From: Acetatifactor sp.
Lineage (GTDB): Bacteria; Bacillota; Clostridia; Lachnospirales; Lachnospiraceae
Direction of reading: 5' to 3'
DNA length: 6,671 bases
NCBI GenBank assembly: GCA_016303085.1
Contig: JAEDMI010000136.1
Location: 1-6,671 of the forward strand
Of this stretch, positions 1 to 4,725 are shown piece by piece. A program made the position numbers and the translations under genes. Numbering within the stretch: the first letter of the stretch is position 1; every line of letters begins with the position of its first letter. The notes beneath the pieces are model-generated. The model was not told the origin of the DNA and searched no databases. It was given only the letters and a program-made list of their open reading frames with translations.

Positions 1-163
1 TACTTTGAATCTTAGCCACCTCAACAAGACTTTCCAATACATCAGCATGGTGTTCGGCAATTAAGCGCTGTTCACCCTTGTATTCATGAATTGTTGTAAG
101 GTAACGCACAATTTCTGGCGTAAGCAATTTTTTCCATTTTCCCGTGTAATCGAATTGTCTCAT
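1..163 (-). CDS. Fic-family protein, N-terminal 54 codons only (runs off left edge)
   Basis: The minus strand from ATG at 163 gives an uninterrupted 54-codon frame to the window edge, beginning MRQFDYTGKW and ending EVAKIQS. I recognise this from memory as the N-terminal helical region of the Fic proteins that start M-R-x-F/Y-D-Y, carry a 'IHEYKG' stretch (here residues 25-30) and reach 'AKIQS' just before the inhibitory motif (S/T)xxxE(G/N). That motif and the catalytic HxFx(D/E)GNGRxxR loop should lie immediately beyond the left edge, so neither can be verified. Fic proteins usually transfer AMP from ATP to target protein hydroxyls; those with an N-terminal inhibitory helix are class II. 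A GAGGT ribosome-binding site lies 7 nt before the ATG, and a strong promoter lies upstream. The leader is AT-rich, unlike the neighbouring operon, which fits an accessory gene. The family call rests on sequence memory, without a search. Confidence 0.75.
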   Translation of the reverse strand, partial: MRQFDYTGKWKKLLTPEIVRYLTTIHEYKGEQRLIAEHHADVLESLVEVAKIQS

Positions 164-170
164 TCTAATT

Positions 171-175
171 ACCTC
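171..175 (-). promoter_or_regulatory. Ribosome-binding site of the Fic-family gene
   Basis: The minus strand reads GAGGT followed by 7 nt and then ATG at 163. The good Shine-Dalgarno match and spacing support this start for a frame that is cut by the window edge. Confidence 0.75.
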
Positions 176-192
176 ATTTTGAATTTAACTTC

Positions 193-221
193 GTCATTTT
201 ATTCATTATGACTTAATTGAA
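193..221. repeat. Operator-like repeat, copy 1 (at the transcription start)
   Basis: This 29-bp stretch matches 260-288 at 22 of 29 positions. It contains a GTCAT...ATGAC dyad (193-197 and 208-212) and the element ATGACTTAATTGAA at 208-221. It abuts the -10 box of the minus-strand promoter (221-226) and would cover the expected start point of transcription near 214. A bound repressor here would block the promoter. That role is inferred from position only. Confidence 0.5.
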
Positions 222-249
222 TTATACATCTCAACTTCGCCAAAATCAA
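221..249 (-). promoter_or_regulatory. Sigma-A type promoter for the Fic-family gene
   Basis: Read on the minus strand, a -35 box TTGATT (249-244; 4 of 6 matches to TTGACA) is followed by a 17-bp spacer and a perfect -10 box TATAAT (226-221). Transcription would begin near 214, giving a leader of about 50 nt before the ATG at 163. The -35 box overlaps the left end of the inverted repeat at 245-294, and the -10 box abuts the 193-221 repeat, so the promoter is bracketed by possible operators. Confidence 0.75.
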
Positions 250-294
250 GTTTAATTTAATCATTTTTATCAAAATGACTAAATTAAACTTGAT
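245..294. repeat. Near-perfect 23-bp inverted repeat with 4-nt loop
   Basis: The arms are 245-267 and 272-294, separated by TATC. The only mismatch is 260 (A) against 279 (C), which becomes a G-U pair in RNA read from the minus strand. The left arm overlaps the -35 box of the promoter at 221-249. It lies upstream of the start point and would not be transcribed from that promoter, so a DNA-level role (a long dyad operator or cruciform) is more likely than an RNA hairpin for that transcript. No T-run follows it, so it is not a typical terminator. Confidence 0.75.
260..288. repeat. Operator-like repeat, copy 2
   Basis: This stretch is identical to 193-221 at 22 of 29 positions and is offset from it by 67 bp. 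It carries the core ATGACTAAATTAAA at 275-288. It lies inside the large inverted repeat, so its right half is also the right arm of that dyad. Its position upstream of the -35 box suits either an activator or the distal half of a repression loop. Confidence 0.5.
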
Positions 295-308
295 ATGACG
301 CAATTGAA
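295..308. repeat. Third copy of the ATGACnnAATTnAA element
   Basis: The sequence ATGACGCAATTGAA differs from the copy at 208-221 at only 2 of 14 positions. It begins 20 bp from the start of the second copy (275), roughly two DNA turns, so both could be contacted on the same helix face. Its last bases merge into the A-run of the terminator at 307-331. Confidence 0.4.
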
Positions 309-331
309 AAAGGACCAGCCCAAGCTGATCC
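307..331 (-). terminator. Rho-independent terminator read on the minus strand
   Basis: On the minus strand GGATCAGC, loop TTGG, and GCTGGTCC form an 8-bp GC-containing stem (one G-U pair), followed directly by TTTTT (311-307). This is the best-formed terminator in the left region. It would stop transcripts entering from the right before the fic promoter and so insulate that gene. No intact gene ends close to it. Confidence 0.65.
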
Positions 332-365
332 CAATCCTCTATCACATCCCCCGATTCTATTGTTT

Positions 366-405
366 CTTAAAATAAAAAGAAAAAGCCAAGCTCAATACTC
401 AGCTT
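366..405 (-). terminator. Possible second terminator-like hairpin (minus strand)
   Basis: On the minus strand AAGCT (405-401) pairs with AGCTT (392-388) across an 8-nt loop, then GGC and a T-rich tail of TTTTT, C, TTTTT, A, TTTT (384-368). The stem is only 5 bp, so it is weak; the T-rich tail is the main support. Parts of it (ATTGGG, AGCTTGG, CTTTTTC) resemble the terminator at 307-331. Confidence 0.35.
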
Positions 406-452
406 AATCCCCAATGCATTTCATTACAAAAATTCGCTGTACCAGAGCTCCC

Positions 453-480
453 AAAAGGTTATCGAGTTTCTCAAATAACC
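453..480 (-). terminator. Possible hairpin terminator downstream of the 529-861 frame
   Basis: On the minus strand GGTTAT pairs with ATAACC, and inside it GAG pairs with CTC across AAA; TTTT follows (456-453). It lies about 50 nt beyond the stop of the 529-861 frame, where a terminator would be expected. The T-run is short and the stem has an internal loop, so support is modest. A different hairpin, 473-479 with 486-492, uses part of the same bases. Confidence 0.35.
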
Positions 481-528
481 AACATGTTATTTCATTTTTC
501 TATATTTCCTTGTATGACTGGTTAGAAG

Positions 529-861
529 CTAATAATCATTCTTGAGTTTCCGCAGTTTTATCCACGGAACCCCTATTATATCAATGCTGCTATAAACAGC
601 TTTCAAAAATCGCCCAAAATATAAGGAATCTTCTTTCTTCTTGTAGTAAACAAAGCTGCGAAACAAAATTTTCACTAAACAATATCGAAAGGGATTCCTT
701 ATGCTTAACATCAAATACTTATACTTTGAAACGGGAAATTTTAGCTTTTCAAAAAAATGACCTATGGTTTTCTTTTCTAATGAGAGGGCCAACATGAATA
801 TAATGGTTTTCATATCCCCAATTGGCTTCATCTGCTTCAACCAAATCTGCCAGACCCTCAC
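529..861 (-). CDS. Unidentified protein frame, probably the 3' remnant of a longer gene
   Basis: The frame has 110 codons from GTG at 861 to TAG at 529-531. I do not recognise the product. From about residue 36 it looks like real protein: basic and aromatic-rich, with stretches such as 'SIRNPFRYCLVKILFRSFVYY', ending 'PWIKLRKLKNDY'. There is no signal peptide, clear membrane span or catalytic motif. This type of basic, aromatic tail occurs at the C-terminus of many glycosyltransferases, but that is only an impression. None of the possible starts (861, 831, 813) has a properly spaced ribosome-binding site. The first 37 codons are better explained as a shifted reading of the upstream frame at 749-883. 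It follows rsgA on the same strand, beyond a possible terminator, and is more AT-rich than the operon. It is most likely not a functional gene. Confidence 0.4.
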   Translation of the reverse strand: MRVWQIWLKQMKPIGDMKTIIFMLALSLEKKTIGHFFEKLKFPVSKYKYLMLSIRNPFRYCLVKILFRSFVYYKKKEDSLYFGRFLKAVYSSIDIIGVPWIKLRKLKNDY

Positions 862-883
862 GAAGAACTCTCAAAAACTTTGA
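749..883 (-). pseudogene. Upstream piece of the same broken gene, joined by a one-base shift
   Basis: In the frame one base off from 529-861, codons run open from 883 (just after a TAA at 884-886) to TGA at 749-751: 44 residues including 'LADLVEADEANWGYENHYIH' and then 'VGPLIRKENHRSFF'. It ends exactly at a run of seven A on the plus strand (751-757). Removing one A continues it as ...RSFFEKLKFPVS... into the 529-861 frame and gives a 117-residue open stretch. There is no start codon with a ribosome-binding site, so the 5' part appears to be lost at the junction with rsgA. The frame continuity could be coincidental. The product is unknown. Confidence 0.4.
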
Positions 884-904
884 TTACCCAGGAATAGTTA
901 TCAA
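873..904 (-). terminator. Possible terminator of the rsmB-rsgA operon
   Basis: On the minus strand TTGATAACT pairs with GGTAATCAA (one A-A mismatch and one U-G pair) across a 7-nt loop, then AG and TTTTT (877-873). It starts 17 nt beyond the rsgA stop codon, the expected place for an operon end. The stem is AT-rich, so termination may be partial. Confidence 0.45.
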
Positions 905-921
905 TCTCTTACAAAAATTGC

Positions 922-1800
922 TTATTTATATTTCTTCTTATTCTTCAGTTCCTCATAGAGAAGGCAATAATTCTCGTACCGCATCCTGCTGATGCTTCCC
1001 TCCGCCACAGCATCCCGAATGCCGCAGACAGGTTCCCCGATGTGAGCGCATCCCGCATACTTACAGTATTTCTCATAGGGCATAAACTCCGGATAAAACT
1101 GTGCAAGCTGCTCCTTCTCCAAATCAAACAGTCCCAGGGAGCTGAAACCCGGGGTATCCAAAATGTAGGTGTTTTCACCGACTGCCAGAAGCTCTGTATG
1201 TCTGGTGGTATGCTTACCGCGCTCAATCTTTGCGCTGATTTGCCCCGTCTCCATAACAGTCTCCGACTGAAGACAGTTGACGATTGAGGACTTTCCCACT
1301 CCGCTGGGTCCTGCCACCGTGGTGGTTCTGCCTGCCAGCATACGCTTCAGCTCATCCAATCCCACACCAAGTCTGGCGCTGACTGTCAGGGTCCGATAAC
1401 CGCAGGAAGCGTATATCCTCTCATACTCCGAACCATCTCCGTCTTCGTCGATATCCTGCTTGTTAAAGCAGATGATGCAGGGAATGTCCTGCTGTCCCAT
1501 CATAATCAAAAATCTGTCCAGCAGATTAAAATTTGGCTTGGGTTTCACAATGGAAAATATTACAAGCGCCTGATCCACATTGGCTACGGCCGGGCGTATC
1601 AGCTCACTGTGCCGGGGAAGTAACCGGCTGATGTTGCCCAGCCCTTTTTCCTCATCCAGCACATCCAGCTCCACATCATCCCCCACCAGGGGCTTTTTGT
1701 TATCCTTACGGAACACGCCCTTTGCCTTGCACTCGTACAATCGCTCTCCCGCATGTACATAGTAAAAGCCTGCGATTCCCTTAACAATTTTTCCCTGCAT
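922..1800 (-). CDS. rsgA: Ribosome small-subunit assembly GTPase RsgA
   Basis: RsgA (YjeQ/CpgA) is a cytoplasmic circularly permuted GTPase that binds the maturing 30S subunit and checks the decoding centre late in assembly. The 292 residues match the family's usual length. An N-terminal OB-fold (about 1-65) precedes a GTPase domain with the permuted motif order G4-G5-G1-G2-G3: NKQD at 113-116, SA at 141-142, GPSGVGKS at 164-171, the switch sequence KHTTRH at 196-201 and DTPG at 215-218. The C-terminal zinc finger has all four ligands: C246, C251, H253 and C259. The ATG at 1800 is supported by GGAG 9 nt upstream, inside the last codons of pknB; the gap to pknB is 6 nt. In B. subtilis the homologue is phosphorylated by the PASTA kinase, so co-transcription with pknB and stp makes sense. 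It is the last gene of the operon. Confidence 0.97.
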   Translation of the reverse strand: MQGKIVKGIAGFYYVHAGERLYECKAKGVFRKDNKKPLVGDDVELDVLDEEKGLGNISRLLPRHSELIRPAVANVDQALVIFSIVKPKPNFNLLDRFLIMMGQQDIPCIICFNKQDIDEDGDGSEYERIYASCGYRTLTVSARLGVGLDELKRMLAGRTTTVAGPSGVGKSSIVNCLQSETVMETGQISAKIERGKHTTRHTELLAVGENTYILDTPGFSSLGLFDLEKEQLAQFYPEFMPYEKYCKYAGCAHIGEPVCGIRDAVAEGSISRMRYENYCLLYEELKNKKKYK

Positions 1801-1806
1801 GCATAT

Positions 1807-3954
1807 TTACTCCGCTGTAAATTCGATTCTTCTGGTAAAAGATTTACTCTCCGTAGTCCCCGGAATCGTCACCTCGTTGCCGTTCTCGTCGGTGGTAGTG
1901 CTGCCCGCCGTTGTCACCGTATAGGTCATGGTAAGAGTTCCTCCCGATGATGATAAACCGTAACAGTTTGCCGCATACGGGAAGTTTGAGGTAGTTGTCT
2001 CCAAAACCACCGTTCCGTCATCAGCCACCAGCTTCATGCTCACGGAAGAACCGGACACATAGTCAGGCGCCTCCGACACAGTGGGTGCTGAAATGCTGGC
2101 ATTACACTTGTAAGTGACATTCGGAGTTTCCGGCCCCTTGCTTACCTTGATGTCAATCTTTGTTCCCTGTTCTACCCAGGAACCATGAGAATAACTCTGA
2201 TAACAAATCAACCCCTCGGCATATTCGCTGTTATATACATAGCTGACAGTTCCGATTTCCAGCTTAGCCTCGTTGGCCTCCACCGTTCCGTCCATCTCGG
2301 AAAGTCCCATCAGATTGGGTACCCGGACTTTCTCCTCTTCCACGCCCAGGCTCACCGTCAGGGTCACATTGGTTCCCTTTGCCACTTTGCCGCCCGCAAC
2401 AGGAGTCTGCGCTGCTACAATTCCGGCAGCCACCGTATCCGAGTATGCCTCCATTTTGTTCACGGCAAAGCCCATCCCCGTCAGAGTGCTGTATGCCTCC
2501 TCATAGGTGATACCCGTAACGGCAGGTACCTCCACGCCTTGGGGACCTGCGCTCGCAATCAGGGTCACGGTGCTTCCCTTGGGAATTTCGGTACCCATTT
2601 CCACGTTGGTTCTGATGACGATTCCGGCATCAACCACATCAGACTCCTCATAGTCCACTTCCGACTTCAGCCCCAACTCTGCCAGCGCATTTCTGGCATC
2701 CTCAACAAGCCATTTCTCCACGTCGGGCATCTTCACATATTCCACGCTCTCAGAGGAGGATTCCCCGGAGATTTCATCTGTCTGGATAGGACTGTTGGAT
2801 TCACCGTCCTCGCTTCCCATTCCCTTAAACACATTTACCGCAAGAATAATGACAATGATACAGATAACCACTCCCGCCGCCACTGCAAGCAGAGTCGTCA
2901 CCTTCTCCATTCTGGGATTGTAATCGTAATCCTCCCCGTCATCGGAGTTATCCTCATTTTCATACATTGCCTCCGTATCGGAACGGAGACGCATGGTCTC
3001 CTCTCCCTTCTGATATCTTTCCTGATATTCGTCCTGGTAAGCAGCTCTTCTCTTAATCTGAGCCATCTCCCCGTCGGTAATCATTCTGGTGCTGCCCTCC
3101 ATATCGGGTTCATTCTGCACCACAAAGTTCTCATCCGGGTTCATCAGAGACTGTTTTAAATCAGCTATCAGCTCCGGCATACTCTGATATCTGCGGTCAG
3201 GAGATTTCTGGCAACACTTCAGCACAATGCTCTCCACCGCGCTGGGTATCTCGGGCACAAACTCCTTGGGCGACGGCATCTCCTCCTGAATATGCTTGAT
3301 TGCAATCGCCACCGTAGTCTCCCCGTTAAAGGGCACTCTTCCCGTCAGCATCTCAAACATGGTAATTCCGAGCGAATAAATATCGCTCTTTTCATCGCTG
3401 TAGCCGCCTCTTGCCTGCTCCGGCGAAGTATAATGCACAGAACCCATGACATTGGAGGTAATGGTATTGCTGGTGGCAGCCTTGGCAATGCCGAAATCCG
3501 TCACCTTTACCTTTCCGTCCTTGGAGATAATTATGTTCTGAGGCTTGATATCACGGTGGATAATATGGTTGTTGTGAGCTGCTTCGATTCCCATGCTCAC
3601 CTGTATAGCAATGCTGACTGCCTCTTTGTAGGACAATCTCGCTTTCTTTTCGATGTATTTCTTGAGGGTAATTCCCTCCACAAGTTCCATGACAATGTAA
3701 TAGATGCCGTTTTCCTCTCCCACATCATACACATTGACAATATTTGGGTGCATCAACCCTGCGGCTGCCTGCGCTTCAATCCGAAATTTTGAAACAAAAT
3801 TGGCGTTTTCGCTGAATTCCTGCTTCAGCACCTTTACCGCCACAAACCGGTTCAGTTTATGACATTTTGCCTTATATACATCCGACATGCCACCGGTTCC
3901 GATTTTTTCCAGTATCTCGTACCGGTCACCTATCATCATTCCAATCTTAATCAT
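1807..3954 (-). CDS. pknB: Membrane Ser/Thr protein kinase with PASTA repeats (PknB/PrkC/Stk type)
   Basis: This kinase senses cell-wall muropeptides or lipid II through its outer PASTA repeats and phosphorylates division, wall-synthesis and translation proteins inside. Of 715 residues, the cytoplasmic kinase domain spans about 12-271: glycine loop GTGGMSDV (19-26), ATP-anchoring K41, HRDIKPQN (133-140, catalytic D135), DFG (153-155), an activation loop with T161, T164 and T166 as likely autophosphorylation sites, and SPE (177-179). A charged linker with an acidic patch (331-346) leads to one membrane helix (about 353-373). Three PASTA repeats follow outside (about 405-471, 472-537, 541-607); the third is the most divergent. 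A threonine-rich tail (608-715) with two of the cysteines (C617, C664) is not PASTA-like. All catalytic residues are present. ATG at 3954 has GGAG at 7 nt. The gap from stp is 39 nt. Confidence 0.97.
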   Translation of the reverse strand: MIKIGMMIGDRYEILEKIGTGGMSDVYKAKCHKLNRFVAVKVLKQEFSENANFVSKFRIEAQAAAGLMHPNIVNVYDVGEENGIYYIVMELVEGITLKKYIEKKARLSYKEAVSIAIQVSMGIEAAHNNHIIHRDIKPQNIIISKDGKVKVTDFGIAKAATSNTITSNVMGSVHYTSPEQARGGYSDEKSDIYSLGITMFEMLTGRVPFNGETTVAIAIKHIQEEMPSPKEFVPEIPSAVESIVLKCCQKSPDRRYQSMPELIADLKQSLMNPDENFVVQNEPDMEGSTRMITDGEMAQIKRRAAYQDEYQERYQKGEETMRLRSDTEAMYENEDNSDDGEDYDYNPRMEKVTTLLAVAAGVVICIIVIILAVNVFKGMGSEDGESNSPIQTDEISGESSSESVEYVKMPDVEKWLVEDARNALAELGLKSEVDYEESDVVDAGIVIRTNVEMGTEIPKGSTVTLIASAGPQGVEVPAVTGITYEEAYSTLTGMGFAVNKMEAYSDTVAAGIVAAQTPVAGGKVAKGTNVTLTVSLGVEEEKVRVPNLMGLSEMDGTVEANEAKLEIGTVSYVYNSEYAEGLICYQSYSHGSWVEQGTKIDIKVSKGPETPNVTYKCNASISAPTVSEAPDYVSGSSVSMKLVADDGTVVLETTTSNFPYAANCYGLSSSGGTLTMTYTVTTAGSTTTDENGNEVTIPGTTESKSFTRRIEFTAE
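1810..1813 (-). promoter_or_regulatory. Ribosome-binding site of rsgA, inside the pknB end
   Basis: GGAG lies directly before the pknB TAA and 9 nt before the rsgA ATG. A nearer ATG at 1804 is out of frame and meets a stop after seven codons, so 1800 is the start. The arrangement suggests translational coupling. Confidence 0.7.
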
Positions 3955-3961
3955 ACACGCT

Positions 3962-3965
3962 CTCC
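3962..3965 (-). promoter_or_regulatory. Ribosome-binding site of pknB
   Basis: GGAG lies 7 nt before ATG at 3954, in the 39-nt gap after stp. It supports this start over the internal ATGs at codons 6 and 7. Confidence 0.65.
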
Positions 3966-3993
3966 ATACTAACTAAAAATGAATGTCCGGGTC

Positions 3994-4725
3994 CTACCCC
4001 AACGGCTCAATCAATATCACACTGATATTGTCTCTGCCGCCGTTCTCGTTTGCTTTGCGGACAAGCTCCTCCGCTTTCTCCACAATGTCCCGGGCTCCGT
4101 CCAGTATCATACGGATTTCTTCATCCTCCAGCATATTGGTCAGCCCGTCCGTGCACATGAGAATCAAATCCCCCTCCTCCAGTTTCACGCTGAAGAAATC
4201 TGCCTTCACCTCATTCTCTGCACCTACCGCTCTTGTAATGATATTTTTGTCGGGGTGGTTTCTGGCTTCCTCTCTTCCGAGTCCGCCTCTCCTGACCATC
4301 TCCTCCACCCAGGAATGGTCTCTGGTTATTTGTCTGATTTCGTGGCCGCTGACAACATACAGTCTGCTGTCTCCCACATTTGCCACATACAGCCGGTCGC
4401 CTGCGCACACGGCAGCCACCACCGTGGTACCCATGCCCTCCAGTTCAGGAGCTGTCTCAGCACTCTTCCGCACAGCGGTGTTGGCATCATCGATAGCCCC
4501 GACGAGAATATTCTCCGGCTCACTCTCAACAGAACATCCTATTTTCTCCACCATGGTGTTTACAGCAAGCTTCGATGCATAGTCCCCGGCATTGTGGCCC
4601 CCCATACCGTCCGCCACAATGAAAAGATTCGGCAGCGGACCCACCGGCTGTTCCGAGGTATACACATAGTCCTGATTCAGTTTTCTTCTTCTGCCGATAT
4701 TTGTAACAGAAAACGTCTTAAGCAC
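3994..4725 (-). CDS. stp: PP2C-family Ser/Thr protein phosphatase (Stp/PrpC type)
   Basis: This metal-dependent (Mn/Mg) cytoplasmic phosphatase removes phosphates placed by the PASTA kinase encoded next to it, including from the kinase itself. From the GTG at 4725 the protein has 243 residues, normal for the bacterial single-domain family. Visible PP2C motifs: NQD (17-19), VADGMGGH (37-44, metal ligand D39), GTT (99-101), NVGDSR (116-121), TDGL (192-195, metal ligand D193) and GGRDNIS (229-235, metal ligand D232). I chose GTG at 4725 rather than the upstream ATG at 4755 because GGAGG lies 9 nt before it and because family members begin M-x-K-T-F-S-x-T-D/N-I-G. This start overlaps the 3' end of rlmN by 8 nt, suggesting translational coupling. 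pknB follows after 39 nt. Confidence 0.96.
   Translation of the reverse strand: MLKTFSVTNIGRRRKLNQDYVYTSEQPVGPLPNLFIVADGMGGHNAGDYASKLAVNTMVEKIGCSVESEPENILVGAIDDANTAVRKSAETAPELEGMGTTVVAAVCAGDRLYVANVGDSRLYVVSGHEIRQITRDHSWVEEMVRRGGLGREEARNHPDKNIITRAVGAENEVKADFFSVKLEEGDLILMCTDGLTNMLEDEEIRMILDGARDIVEKAEELVRKANENGGRDNISVILIEPLG

Larger units (their letters stand above)
164..528. other. Non-coding AT-rich gap between the Fic gene and the 529-861 frame
   Basis: I find no convincing gene in these 365 bases on either strand. The Fic-side part (164-308) holds the ribosome-binding site, promoter, inverted repeat and ATGAC elements. The middle and right parts (307-492) hold up to three terminator-like hairpins read on the minus strand. 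I see nothing recognisable in 493-528. There is no transposase remnant and no tRNA or CRISPR-like repeat. Confidence 0.6.

Noticed and set aside
245..294. Inverted repeat considered as a bidirectional terminator
   Set aside because: The stem is almost entirely A/T and no T-run follows it on either strand. Its overlap with the -35 box fits a DNA-binding site better.
414..545. Plus-strand 43-codon open frame in the intergenic region
   Set aside because: It has no ribosome-binding site before its ATG, overlaps hairpins and the end of the 529-861 frame, and its product is unrecognisable.
1..921. Searched for insertion-sequence ends, attachment sites, tRNA genes and CRISPR repeats in the AT-rich left region
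   Set aside because: No transposase fragment, tRNA-like cloverleaf, regularly spaced repeat-spacer pattern or target-site duplication could be seen by eye.
2185..3159. Long plus-strand open frame (324 codons) opposite pknB
   Set aside because: It is His- and Leu-rich, has no family resemblance, and lies entirely antisense to a kinase gene with intact motifs. It is a by-product of pknB codon usage.
3989..3999. Small hairpin GGGT-AGG-ACCC over the stp stop codon, with TTTTT about 13 nt beyond its end
   Set aside because: The 4-bp stem is too short and the T-run too far away for a terminator or a convincing attenuator between stp and pknB.
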